Part shown: positions 48,400-57,058 of the stretch, in pieces
How positions within the stretch are numbered: the first letter of the stretch is position 1
Layout: each line of letters begins with the position of its first letter
Source of the DNA: Mycobacterium gordonae
GTDB taxonomy: Bacteria > Actinomycetota > Actinomycetes > Mycobacteriales > Mycobacteriaceae
Direction: 5' to 3'
DNA length: 64,000 nucleotides
Assembly (NCBI RefSeq): GCF_017086405.1
Contig: NZ_CP070973.1
Coordinates: 124,001-188,000, forward strand
Position numbers and translations under genes: made by a program
The notes under the pieces: generated by a model
What the model was told of the DNA's origin: nothing
What the model saw: the letters and a program-made list of their open reading frames with translations, nothing else
Databases searched by the model: none

Positions 48400-48855
48400 T
48401 TGTCCTTGCTTGGGTTGATGCAAGACCGACCATTGGCGCTGCCGCATGTCTTTCATCGTGCCGAGAGGTACTTCGGCCACAAGAAAGTCGTTACCGCAAC
48501 CGCTGGTCACGGCGTCACGGTGTCGACCATCGCCGGTGTCTGCGCGCAGGCCAGACGGTTGGCCACTGCACTGGACCGGTTAGGTGTCGGCCCTGACGCC
48601 CGCGTGGGAAACTGGCGGACAAGTTGCCGGCCGTTCAGTATTTCGTCGTCATCGACGACGGCGCGGACGAAGAGCTTCCCGACAGTCCCCGGGTGGTGAA
48701 CTACCAGCGACTCCTCGCCGGCTGTGAACCGTTTTGGGGCGAGTTCGGCATGGTAGCCGAAACCGCGGCGGCTGCAATGTGTTACACCTCTGGCACCACT
48801 GGAAACCGTCACACGACCCGAGCACACCGTCCGATGGCACCGCGGAAGGGATGCT
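48400..48855 (+). pseudogene. Remnant of a FadD-type acyl-CoA synthetase
   Basis: The first part (frame of 48418: MQDRPLALPHVFHRAERYFG ... LDRLGVGPDARVG) is the normal N-terminus of a medium/long-chain acyl-CoA synthetase. Near 48610 the similarity jumps to a second frame (KLPAVQYFVVIDDGADEELP ... MCYTSGTTGN), skipping roughly 60 residues of the family, and it stops right after the ATP-binding motif. The rest of the enzyme (about 350 residues) is gone, replaced by the start of the acyl-CoA dehydrogenase. At least two deletions and a frame change, so it cannot be functional. Confidence 0.85.
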
Positions 48856-49998
48856 GTGAAGCGGAGTATTTTCGAGATCGAACATGAGCAACTCAGGGCG
48901 ACCGCGCAACAGTTCATTGCCCGAGAAGTCCGGCCGAATGCGCAGAAGTGGGAACAGGCCCGGATCGTTGATCGATCCGCATACTTAGCGGCTGCCCGTT
49001 ACGGGCTGATCGGATTCAATCTGCCCGAAGACCACGGCGGAGGTGGCTCAGATGACTTCCGGTTCAATGCCGTAGTCGTAGAGGAGCTCGCTAGGTTCGG
49101 TTTCCTCACGCCTGCGCTCAGCGTGCATAACGACATTGTGGCGCCATACCTTCGCGATCTGGCGACGCCCGATCAACAGCGTCGCTGGCTTCCCGGCTAT
49201 GTGGCAGGCGAATTGATCGGCGCGATCGCGATGAGCGAACCCGGCGCCGGAAGTGACCTGGCGGGCATCCGGACCTCCGCTGTACGTTCCGGCGATGACT
49301 GGATTCTCAGCGGTTACAAGACATTCATCTCCGCTGGAATCAACAGCGACCTGATCATTGTGGTGGCACGTACCGATCCCCACGCCGGCCACAAGGGCTT
49401 CTCATTGTTTGTGGTGGAGCGCGGCATGAAGGGTTTCGAGAGGGGTCGAAAGCTCGACAAGTTGGGCCAACCCGCACAGGACACCGCGGAGTTGCGGTTC
49501 TCGGACGTACGGGTTCCCGCCGACAACCTCCTCGGCGAAGCGAACCGCGGGTTCTATCACCTGATGGCCAACCTCCCGTCCGAGCGACTTTCCATCGCCA
49601 TCGCTGCGGTGGCCGGGGCGCGCGAGACCTACTGCCGAACTTTGCAATACGCCAAGGATCGGACCGCGTTCGGCCAGAGCATAGGACGTTTCCAACACAA
49701 CCGATTTGTGCTGGCCGAACTGGACACCGAACTCGACATCGCCCAGCATTACCTCGATCGATGCCTGCAGGCTCTGCTGGACAAGGAGTTCACCGCTATC
49801 GACGCGGCAAAGGCCAAGTGGTGGTGTACCGAGCTGGCCAAGCGTGTCGTCGATGCCTGTCTTCAGTTGCACGGCGGATACGGCTATATGAACGAATACA
49901 AGGTCGCCAGGGACTACGTCGACACCCGCGTCCAGACCATCTACGGGGGAACCACTGAGATCATGAAAGACATCATCGGGCGAAGCCTGGGTCTGTGA
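48856..49998 (+). CDS. fadE: Acyl-CoA dehydrogenase
   Basis: 380-residue FAD enzyme introducing a 2,3-double bond into an acyl-CoA. Motifs: IAMSEPGAGSDLAGI near 127-141, the DRTAFGQSIGRFQHNRF region near 268 and the C-terminal LHGGYGYMNEY and YGGTTEIMKDIIGRSL, which carries the catalytic Glu near 369. Starts with GTG at 48856 directly after the fadD remnant, so its original promoter or upstream neighbour may have changed. A single-subunit ACAD rather than the heteromeric FadE pairs of the cholesterol pathway. Confidence 0.92.
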   Translation: MKRSIFEIEHEQLRATAQQFIAREVRPNAQKWEQARIVDRSAYLAAARYGLIGFNLPEDHGGGGSDDFRFNAVVVEELARFGFLTPALSVHNDIVAPYLRDLATPDQQRRWLPGYVAGELIGAIAMSEPGAGSDLAGIRTSAVRSGDDWILSGYKTFISAGINSDLIIVVARTDPHAGHKGFSLFVVERGMKGFERGRKLDKLGQPAQDTAELRFSDVRVPADNLLGEANRGFYHLMANLPSERLSIAIAAVAGARETYCRTLQYAKDRTAFGQSIGRFQHNRFVLAELDTELDIAQHYLDRCLQALLDKEFTAIDAAKAKWWCTELAKRVVDACLQLHGGYGYMNEYKVARDYVDTRVQTIYGGTTEIMKDIIGRSLGL

Positions 49999-50170
49999 GC
50001 GGCAACCGGTGGGTCTGCGCCGAAGAAACCGGTGGCTCGCCGTGCGCTGACATGTTCGGCGTAGTGAATAGCGCTATCTGAACATCGACCTGTTTTGCGG
50101 CTGATTGCAACGACTTACGGTGCATATCACATCAGTGTTGCTGCAAGCACGGCTCAGACGGAGGACCACC

Positions 50171-51382
50171 GTGATCTTCGACTTCGATCAGCACCTGTTC
50201 GAGTATCCGAACATGTGGTTGGACCACTGCGACCCCGACAAGAAGGAGCTCGCGCTGGAGATGACCCGAGATGAGCTGGGCTACCCGTGGTTATGGTCAA
50301 GGGCGACAAACCAGCTCATGTACATCTACTCGAAAACCGTTCCGGAGGACGGCTTCGAGTCGTTCTTCGGGCCCTGGCAGCGTTGGAAAGACAGGATCCC
50401 CGCTGAGGTGGATTACGTTGCGGACATGCCGGCCGCCTGCACCGAACCGAAGGCGCGAGTCGAGCAGCTGGATCAGCTCGGAGTCGACAAGAGCATCCTG
50501 TTCCCACACTTCGGAGCCGTCTGGGGCCGGTATGTCCATGACCGGCTCGACATTCTGCGCGCGAATATGACCGCATGGAACCGGTGGGCGGTCACGGTGC
50601 GCGAGGAGGGATCCGGACGCTTGGAGCCGACCGGCCACGTGACTTTGCGCGGTGGAGACTTAGGCTGGCTCGAAAGTGAATTGGCCTACTTGGGCAAGCA
50701 CGGAATCAAGGCGGCCTTCCTTTCCTATGGTCTGGTCGACGGCCGCAGGATGTCTCATCCTGACCATGACAGGGCGTGGCGAGCCTTTCTGAACAACGGA
50801 ATCGTTCCCGTGTTTCACATCCAGGACGCCGATGTGCGCGCCAGCGGACTCGACGAGGGCTGGTTCATCGACGCGGCCGACCCCCTCTTCGCGGCTTTGG
50901 ACATGGCCTTCTCTCACCTCGGGGTGCAGGTGGCTGCGGCCGACCTGATCCTCAACGGCGTTTTCGACAAATTCCCGGATCTGAGATTCGCGACCGTTGA
51001 ACTCACAGCAGGATGGATCAATCCCCTCATCGGACTTACCGAGGGCATCCCGGGCAGCACCGGTGCCGTGGTGAACGGCCCGGGGCTCGACGCGTCGTAT
51101 GCCTACGAGCGGGTCGCTCGGCGCCACTCGGTTCACTTGAAGAGATCGCCAAGTGAATACCTGCGCGATCACTTCCGCAGCACCGTGCATCCGATGGAAC
51201 CGATCAAGTCGTATGTGGAAACCGGTCTGGGCAACAACCTGATGTTCGGCAGTGACTGGCCGCACAGCGAGGGATTCAACACCCCCCTGACCACTTTCCG
51301 TTCGGCAGTGGGTGATCTCAGTCCTGAGCAGGACGCCAGGTTCTTCGGCGGCACCGCCGCCGAGCTGTTGGGAGTTTCGTAG
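50171..51382 (+). CDS. Amidohydrolase family protein (ACMSD type), second
   Basis: 403 residues of the amidohydrolase_2 family. Metal-site motifs: FDFDQHLFEYP near 3-13 and GSDWPHSEGF near 357-366. It differs from the first copy in having Gln before the His of the N-terminal motif and a longer N-terminal insertion, so the two are not recent duplicates. GTG at 50171 is chosen over 50105 because GGAGGA sits at 50159-50164. Upstream, a TATCTGAA element (50075-50082) lies among inverted repeats (TAGCGCTA; ATGTTC/GAACAT). Confidence 0.87.
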   Translation: MIFDFDQHLFEYPNMWLDHCDPDKKELALEMTRDELGYPWLWSRATNQLMYIYSKTVPEDGFESFFGPWQRWKDRIPAEVDYVADMPAACTEPKARVEQLDQLGVDKSILFPHFGAVWGRYVHDRLDILRANMTAWNRWAVTVREEGSGRLEPTGHVTLRGGDLGWLESELAYLGKHGIKAAFLSYGLVDGRRMSHPDHDRAWRAFLNNGIVPVFHIQDADVRASGLDEGWFIDAADPLFAALDMAFSHLGVQVAAADLILNGVFDKFPDLRFATVELTAGWINPLIGLTEGIPGSTGAVVNGPGLDASYAYERVARRHSVHLKRSPSEYLRDHFRSTVHPMEPIKSYVETGLGNNLMFGSDWPHSEGFNTPLTTFRSAVGDLSPEQDARFFGGTAAELLGVS

Positions 51383-51505
51383 TCGCTTGCGAGTGAAAGA
51401 CCCCGGCCTAGAAGGGTTTACCGGAGCCATCCGGGAATCTCGGAATGGCGCCTACCTCCGGTGCTCGGCCGAGCTTTTGTTGCGAATATTGGAAGGGCAA
51501 ACTCG

Positions 51506-52831
51506 ATGACATCGACGATAGGGCACAATGTCAATGCCGAATACCGTAGTGCTGGTGCGGAATTAGGAATACGGGAACGATACGTGTCGGCTGAGTTCGC
51601 CAGGCAGGAGGCGGCAAAGCTCTGGCCGAACGTATGGCAGGTCGCGTGCCGGGTCGAAGAGGTAAGACGGCCCGGTGACTACTGCGAGTACCAGATTGTC
51701 GATCAAAGCATTCTGGTCGTGCACACGACCAGCGGCGAGATCAAAGCGCTGCACAACGTCTGCCAACACCGTGGTATGCGCCTCAAAGAGGGCAGAGGTT
51801 CATGCAATGAGCTCAGGTGCCCATCCCATGCCTGGTGCTGGAACCTCGACGGCTCCTTGAAAGATGTTGTCGATCCACAGGACTTCGATCCCAAGGCAAT
51901 CGAGCCCGATGCGCTGCACCTGCCGGAATGCCAAGTCGAGGTGTGGGCGGGCTTTGTCTTCATCAACATGGACCCGGCCGCTGCCCCGCTGCACGAGTAT
52001 CTGGGCCCGGTACGCGACCGTGTCGAGCGGTACGGGATACACAAGATGGCCTGCACCAGGAAGAGATCGACAATCATCGATGCCAACTGGAAGCTGTGCC
52101 ACGAAGCGTTCATCGAGACCTATCATGCGATCGGCACCCACCCGCAGTCATTGAGATATCTCGACGACACGGGAATGATCTACGAGCAGCATGGCGACCA
52201 CGGAATGCACCGGATCAAGCCGGGCAACATGGGCAAGCCAAGCGCGCGCCTCGGTGACGACAGCTATGACCGTACCGATGTGTTGCTGGCCCTGACCGCC
52301 GACCTGGCCGAGTTCGACTTCTACAACGACGAGGATGTGGCCCAAGCCAACGCTCTGCTGGAGACCGTCCAGGAGCTGCCCGAGGACGTGACGATCGGGA
52401 CGTTCTTCGCAGGCTTGCGCCGACAGCAAGCCGAGGCTGAAGGGTTGGACCTAAGCGCCTACAGCGATGCCGATCTGCTGGCCGGTGAGTTGTGGAACGT
52501 GTTCCCCAACTTCACGATTCCGTGCAACGCCGGCAATGCGCTCGTCTTGCGATTCATGCCGAACGGGCTCAGCCACGAGCAGTGCATCTTCGACGTCTAC
52601 TACCTGAAACTATGTGCGAACGAAGCGGAAGTCCCGCTGATGGAGCATGAGTTCTATCCAGACTGGCGGGAAACCAAGATCTGGGGAACGATCATGACGC
52701 AGGACTTCACCAACCTGCCGAAATGGCAGGCGGGCGTGCATTCTCGGGGATACCGAGGTCCGGTATGGGGGCGCCCCGACGGGAACGTCAGCAATTTGCA
52801 CCGGGCAATATCTGACTATCTGGCCAAGTAG
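51506..52831 (+). CDS. Rieske non-haem iron oxygenase, alpha subunit
   Basis: 441 residues. The N-terminal Rieske domain has CQHRGM near 87-92 and CPSHAW near 107-112, which hold the 2Fe-2S cluster; the C-terminal catalytic domain has the Asp/His region NWKLCHEAFIETYHAIGTHP near 193-212, holding the mononuclear iron. Such enzymes insert O2 into aromatic or steroid-like rings or demethylate ethers. No beta subunit is nearby, so it is likely a homo-oligomer. ATG at 51506 follows GGAAGGG. Its ferredoxin is the next gene (TAGTG overlap); no dedicated reductase is present in the island. Confidence 0.92.
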   Translation: MTSTIGHNVNAEYRSAGAELGIRERYVSAEFARQEAAKLWPNVWQVACRVEEVRRPGDYCEYQIVDQSILVVHTTSGEIKALHNVCQHRGMRLKEGRGSCNELRCPSHAWCWNLDGSLKDVVDPQDFDPKAIEPDALHLPECQVEVWAGFVFINMDPAAAPLHEYLGPVRDRVERYGIHKMACTRKRSTIIDANWKLCHEAFIETYHAIGTHPQSLRYLDDTGMIYEQHGDHGMHRIKPGNMGKPSARLGDDSYDRTDVLLALTADLAEFDFYNDEDVAQANALLETVQELPEDVTIGTFFAGLRRQQAEAEGLDLSAYSDADLLAGELWNVFPNFTIPCNAGNALVLRFMPNGLSHEQCIFDVYYLKLCANEAEVPLMEHEFYPDWRETKIWGTIMTQDFTNLPKWQAGVHSRGYRGPVWGRPDGNVSNLHRAISDYLAK

Positions 52832-53229
52832 TGACCGGGCCGGAACGAGGCGCCGCCCCTGTCACGCATTCGGTAGAGGTCGAACCCCGCGGAATCATCC
52901 TGAACGCCTACGACGGCGAGGCCATCATGGGGGCCGCCCAAAGATGCGGTTTTCATTGGCCAACACTGTGCAACGGCGACGGAACCTGCTCGATCTGCTG
53001 GGTTGAGGTGAAGGCGGGCGAGCAACACCTGTCGCCCATGCAGGACGGCGAGCGAGAGACGCTGGAATTGTTGTCGGTCCGGCTCCGGGCTGGTCGCGCG
53101 ATTCGGTTGGCGTGCCAGGCACGCGTCGAGGGAGACATCACCGTATGGAAAGCGGGTGTCCGTCCGCGTACTGCTGAGGAAGCGGAGCGGGCGGACGTCG
53201 TCGATGAGCCGTTGGCTCCAGGTATTTGA
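52831..53229 (+). CDS. 2Fe-2S ferredoxin
   Basis: 132 residues. Cysteines are in CNGDGTCSIC near 47-56 (C-x5-C-x2-C spacing, as in adrenodoxin and putidaredoxin) and LACQ near 91. It begins in a one-base overlap with the Rieske oxygenase gene and most likely feeds it electrons. The C-terminal 30 residues after the fold are polar and not conserved in ferredoxins I know. Confidence 0.88.
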   Translation: MTGPERGAAPVTHSVEVEPRGIILNAYDGEAIMGAAQRCGFHWPTLCNGDGTCSICWVEVKAGEQHLSPMQDGERETLELLSVRLRAGRAIRLACQARVEGDITVWKAGVRPRTAEEAERADVVDEPLAPGI

Positions 53230-53307
53230 AATCGGCTTGCTTGCTCGATGTTCCAGGCACGCACAGAGTGTGGATCAGGGAACTAGTAAGTGAAGGAGAT
53301 CTCTGCA

Positions 53308-54282
53308 ATGGACGATGCAGTACGGCTGGGGCTGTATCGGATGATGCGCTTGATCCGCATCTACGAGGAGGCCATCCTGCATGAGTATCACCTCGACAAG
53401 AAACCGAGTTTCGATATCGCCAAGGGACAGATTCCCGGCGAAATGCATCTGTCGACCGGTCAAGAACCGGTCCCGGTGGGCTTCTGTGCGCATCTGCGGC
53501 GTGACGACGCGGTCACCGGACCGCACCGCCCACATGGCTGGGCCCTGGCCAAGGGCGTCGATCTGCAGAAGATGACCGCCGAAATCTTCGGTCGGGTGGA
53601 TGGACTCGGCCGCGGGCGAGGCGGTCATATGCACCTGTTCGATCAAGATGTCCACTTCTCCTGCTCGGGCATCATCGCCGAAGGATTGCCGACGGCGGTG
53701 GGAATGGCGTTGGCGTTCAAGCGGCAAGGAAGTGACCGTGTTGCGATTGCGGTCACCGGCGAGGGGGCAGCGAACCAGGGTGCGTTTCATGAATCCCTGA
53801 ACCTCGCCTCGTTGTGGAAGCTGCCGGTGGTGTTCGTCGTCGAAGACAACGGGTGGGGTGTGTCGGTCGCGAAAGCTCAGTCCACCGCCATCGATTCCAA
53901 TGCCGACCGGGCCGTGGCCTACGGAATGCCGGGCGTTCTGGTCAAGGATAATGCGGTAGAGGCGGTCTATGCGTCAGCGGCGGAAGCGATTGCTAGGGCG
54001 CGGGCCGGCGGGGGGCCGACCTTGATCGAGGTCGAAACATTGCGGCTGTGGGGTCATTTCGAGGGTGATCCGCAGGTATACCGACCCGACCTCGCCGGTG
54101 TTGCGGCACTGGACCCCATCCCGGCGTACGAGCGACGACTGCGGGACGTCGGGGTCCTGTCCGACGAGATCGTTGCCGAGGTCACGGCGTGGGCAACCCA
54201 GCGCGTAGAAGACGCAATCGCGTTCGCAAAGGGGTCTGCGGAGCCCGAGCCCGCCACGGCATTGGACTATCAATTCGCCTAG
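53308..54282 (+). CDS. 2-oxoacid/acetoin dehydrogenase E1 component, alpha subunit
   Basis: 324 residues, thiamine diphosphate-dependent E1-alpha. The TPP motif is VTGEGAANQGAFHESLNLA near 150-168 followed by LPVVFVVEDNGWG; GRGRGGHMHLF near 104-114 is the usual phosphorylation-loop region. It would decarboxylate a 2-oxo acid or cleave an acyloin and pass the acyl group to lipoate. ATG at 53308 is chosen for GAAGGAG at 53292-53298; GTG at 53290 would overlap that site. Forms a set with the beta subunit and a lipoyl protein downstream. Confidence 0.9.
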   Translation: MDDAVRLGLYRMMRLIRIYEEAILHEYHLDKKPSFDIAKGQIPGEMHLSTGQEPVPVGFCAHLRRDDAVTGPHRPHGWALAKGVDLQKMTAEIFGRVDGLGRGRGGHMHLFDQDVHFSCSGIIAEGLPTAVGMALAFKRQGSDRVAIAVTGEGAANQGAFHESLNLASLWKLPVVFVVEDNGWGVSVAKAQSTAIDSNADRAVAYGMPGVLVKDNAVEAVYASAAEAIARARAGGGPTLIEVETLRLWGHFEGDPQVYRPDLAGVAALDPIPAYERRLRDVGVLSDEIVAEVTAWATQRVEDAIAFAKGSAEPEPATALDYQFA

Positions 54283-54312
54283 CGCGCAGGCTATGTCGTA
54301 CAGGAGGCAGCC

Positions 54313-55347
54313 ATGACTACGGTCGCACGTCCCACTAGGAAACTTACCGCTGCGAAGGCGATCGCCGAGGCGATCGGCTCAGAGATGGAACGTGATCCAT
54401 CGATATTCGTGCTGGGCGAGGACATTGGAAAGTACGGCGGTGTCTTCGGGCAGACGAGCGGACTGCTGGAAAGATTTGGCCCCGAACGGATCGTCGACAC
54501 CCCGATCTCGGAGACCGCCTTCATCGGGGCGGCTGTCGGTGCCGCGGTCGAAGGCCTCCGGCCGATTGTTGAGCTGATGTTCGTCGACTTCTTCGGTGTC
54601 TGCATGGACCAGATCTACAACCACATGGCAAGAATTCACTTCTTGTCCGGCGGCAATATCCGCGTTCCGGTGGTGCTTATGACTGCCGTCGGCGGCGGCT
54701 ATTCGGATGCGGCCCAGCACTCGCAATGTCTTTGGGCGACCTTCGCGCACCTGCCCGGCATGAAGGTTGTCGTCCCGAGCTCACCTGGCGACGCCAAGGG
54801 CATGATGGTCGCGGCTATCCGGGACGACAACCCCGTTGTGTACATGTTCCACAAGGGGATCATGGGGCTGTCGTGGATGTCGAAGACCTCCCGCGCCTTG
54901 GAGCCGGTGCCCCGCGAAACCTTCGAAGTTGAGCTGGGCAAGGCCAAGGTGGTACGGCCAGGCAGCGATGTATCGATTGTCACGCTCTCGCTCTCGGTAC
55001 ACCATGCGCTGGACGTGGCCGACGAGCTGGCGTCCGAGGGCATCGACTGTGAGGTTGTTGATCTGCGCAGCTTGGTACCCCTGGACACGCCGACGATCCT
55101 CGAGTCGGTCGGGAGGACCGGCCGGCTACTCGTGGTTGACGAAGACTATGAGTCGTTCGGACTTTCCGGGGAGATCATCGCTCGGGTCGCCGAACGCGAT
55201 CCCACCGTGTTCAAGGTGCCGCCGGCACGTGTGTGTGTGCCAGACGGGTCACTGCCCTACTCGCGCTCGTTGGAGATGGCCGTATTGCCCACACCCGAGC
55301 GCATTCGCGCCGCGGTCGTCGCGATGTTGGGCAAGCGGAATGGCTGA
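54313..55347 (+). CDS. 2-oxoacid/acetoin dehydrogenase E1 component, beta subunit
   Basis: 344 residues, partner of E1-alpha. It has the transketolase-like pyrimidine domain (EDIGKYGGVFGQTSGL near 37-52, DTPISETAFIGAAVGAA near 62-78) and the C-terminal transketolase domain (DLRSLVPLDTPTILESV near 250-266). It overlaps the lipoyl-domain gene by eight bases. No E3 is encoded here, so lipoamide would be re-oxidised by the cell's shared enzyme. Confidence 0.92.
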   Translation: MTTVARPTRKLTAAKAIAEAIGSEMERDPSIFVLGEDIGKYGGVFGQTSGLLERFGPERIVDTPISETAFIGAAVGAAVEGLRPIVELMFVDFFGVCMDQIYNHMARIHFLSGGNIRVPVVLMTAVGGGYSDAAQHSQCLWATFAHLPGMKVVVPSSPGDAKGMMVAAIRDDNPVVYMFHKGIMGLSWMSKTSRALEPVPRETFEVELGKAKVVRPGSDVSIVTLSLSVHHALDVADELASEGIDCEVVDLRSLVPLDTPTILESVGRTGRLLVVDEDYESFGLSGEIIARVAERDPTVFKVPPARVCVPDGSLPYSRSLEMAVLPTPERIRAAVVAMLGKRNG

Positions 55348-55573
55348 CGTTCTTTTCCCGCAGATGTCGCAGAACGAACCGGACGCCGAGGGCGTCGTGT
55401 CGGTGTGGTTCGTCTCCGACGGCGACCAAGTGGAGGAGGGTGATCTCGTTGCAGAGGTCGCTGTGGACAAAGCGGATATGGAAATCGTTGCACCACAGAC
55501 TGGCACTATCTCACTCCTGGTGGCGCAGGATCAGGCCGTCAAGCAGAACACTCCGATTGCCACGATCGTCTGA
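55340..55573 (+). CDS. Free-standing lipoyl (biotinyl-like) domain protein
   Basis: 77 residues, consisting only of one lipoyl domain: hydrophobic strand pattern, EVAVDKADMEIVAPQTG near 37-53 with Lys42 as the lipoylation site, and a closing QNTPIATIV. A normal E2 continues with a peripheral-subunit-binding domain and an acyltransferase core; both are missing, and the stop is followed by a gap with no continuation in another frame that I can see. It probably acts as a GcvH-like mobile carrier for the E1 pair, or the acyl transfer is done by an E2 elsewhere. Confidence 0.85.
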   Translation: MADVLFPQMSQNEPDAEGVVSVWFVSDGDQVEEGDLVAEVAVDKADMEIVAPQTGTISLLVAQDQAVKQNTPIATIV

Positions 55574-55670
55574 TGGGGCACCGCGGCGCCGGGCACCCGC
55601 GGTCCGCACTACAGCGATTTGAAAAATCCGGCGTTCAGCAAGTCGCCACGCCCGGGGAGACTCACCTGTC

Positions 55671-56396
55671 ATGAGCCAACAGACTGCGTTGGCGGTCGGA
55701 GACGAAGATCGGGCCGACGACGACGCGCCACAGGGCCGGGCCCTCGTTCGATGGAAGAGACCCGTCACAGCAGTGGTTGCCGCAATCAGACGGCGACCGC
55801 ATCGGCGAGGTGCGTCTGGCGTCGGTGACGTCACCGAGGACCGCGTCGATGCGGCCGACGACGCGACCGACTCGACTGAGACTCGCGGCGGCCCAGAAGA
55901 AGTCGATCATCAACCGCCGCGGCTGCGTTCGCTGTTTATCTCCGGTGTGATCATGTGCCTGGCGCTGGGTGGACTCGTGGGATGGCTGGCCGTGCGTGCC
56001 CACCAGTCGCAGGCGGATCAGCATCGCCGGGAATTGTTCTTGGCAGTGGGACGCCGGGGCGCGGTGAACCTCACCAGTATCGACTACACCCACGTGGAGG
56101 TGGACATTCAGCGGGTACTGGACTGCGCCACGGGATCGTTCTACGAGGATTTCCGGCAACGCTCTCCGGCGTTCGCCGAGGTGGTCAAGAGAGCCAAATC
56201 GAAAACCGTCGGGACTGTCAATGCGGCCGGCCTCGAATCGGTGACTGCAGGGTCGGCACAGGTTCTCGTCACGGTAGCGGTGAGCACCTCCAATACCGCC
56301 TCGGCCGATCAGCCGCCCCGGCACTGGCGAATGCGGATTGACGTCCAAGAAACCGGAGATGGTGCGAAGGTGTCGAAGGTCGTGTTTGTGCCATGA
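55671..56396 (+). CDS. Mce-associated membrane protein (mas), first
   Basis: 241 residues. A long polar N-terminal region precedes one membrane helix (LFISGVIMCLALGGLVGWLAV near 87-107) and a periplasmic domain with the NTF2-like character of Mce-associated proteins (SIDYTHVEVDIQRVLDCATGSFYEDF near 124-149; WRMRIDVQETGDGAKVSKVVFVP at the end). Such genes normally lie directly after mceF and stabilise Mce complexes. Here the pair sits 18 kb away, beyond the catabolic island. ATGA overlap with the next gene. Confidence 0.85.
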   Translation: MSQQTALAVGDEDRADDDAPQGRALVRWKRPVTAVVAAIRRRPHRRGASGVGDVTEDRVDAADDATDSTETRGGPEEVDHQPPRLRSLFISGVIMCLALGGLVGWLAVRAHQSQADQHRRELFLAVGRRGAVNLTSIDYTHVEVDIQRVLDCATGSFYEDFRQRSPAFAEVVKRAKSKTVGTVNAAGLESVTAGSAQVLVTVAVSTSNTASADQPPRHWRMRIDVQETGDGAKVSKVVFVP

Positions 56397-57043
56397 GATG
56401 TGCGAAACCGGGGTTGCGAGCCGAGGATCACCCCGCTGCCGCCGAAGTCGGCGATGCGAACCCGCCAACAGCCCAATCAGACTGCACTGAAACAGATTCG
56501 ATAGAGTCGCCGGCCGCGGTGGTCGAAACCGGCGCTGCGGCATCACGGCGCCGGGACCGAATCGGGTGGGTGCGGGTGTTGGTGTGCGGGGTTGTGCCCG
56601 CGCTCGCGCTGGTGCTGGCGTCGTCAGCCGGGTATCTGAAGTGGTGTGATGCATCGGCGCGCGAATCACAAGCTGCAGCTGCGGGTGCCATGCGGGCGGC
56701 CATCGACAGCACCGTGGCGTTGTTGTCCTACCAGCCCGACACTGTCGACAAAGACCTCGGCGCCGCGCGGGACCGGCTGACCGGATCGTTTCGAGATTCC
56801 TACATCTCGCTGACCAACGACGTGGTTATCCCCGGTGCAAAGCAAAAGCACATCTCGGCAGTAGCGACGGTACCGGCTGCGGCCCCCATCGCCTCCAGTC
56901 AAAGTCAGGCCGTGGTACTGGTTTTCGTCAACCAGTCCATCGTCGTCGGCGACGACCCGCCCACCAGCAGCGCCTCCACCGTGAAGGTCACCTTGGACAG
57001 GGTTGGCGATCGTTGGCTGATATCCCAATTCGATCCGGTTTAA
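56393..57043 (+). CDS. Mce-associated membrane protein (mas), second
   Basis: 216 residues with the same design: polar N-terminus, one membrane helix (VLVCGVVPALALVLASSAGYL near 62-82) and a periplasmic domain (ALLSYQPDTVDKDLGAARDRLTGSF..., ending VKVTLDRVGDRWLISQFDPV). It pairs with the preceding gene as mas A/B do in other mce operons. Confidence 0.85.
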   Translation: MRCAKPGLRAEDHPAAAEVGDANPPTAQSDCTETDSIESPAAVVETGAAASRRRDRIGWVRVLVCGVVPALALVLASSAGYLKWCDASARESQAAAAGAMRAAIDSTVALLSYQPDTVDKDLGAARDRLTGSFRDSYISLTNDVVIPGAKQKHISAVATVPAAAPIASSQSQAVVLVFVNQSIVVGDDPPTSSASTVKVTLDRVGDRWLISQFDPV

Positions 57044-57058
57044 GGACGTGGCTCCGTC

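Noticed and set aside
37492..55670. Catabolic island as a mobile element
   Set aside because: No transposase, integrase, tRNA or flanking repeats were seen; GC appears like that of the neighbours.
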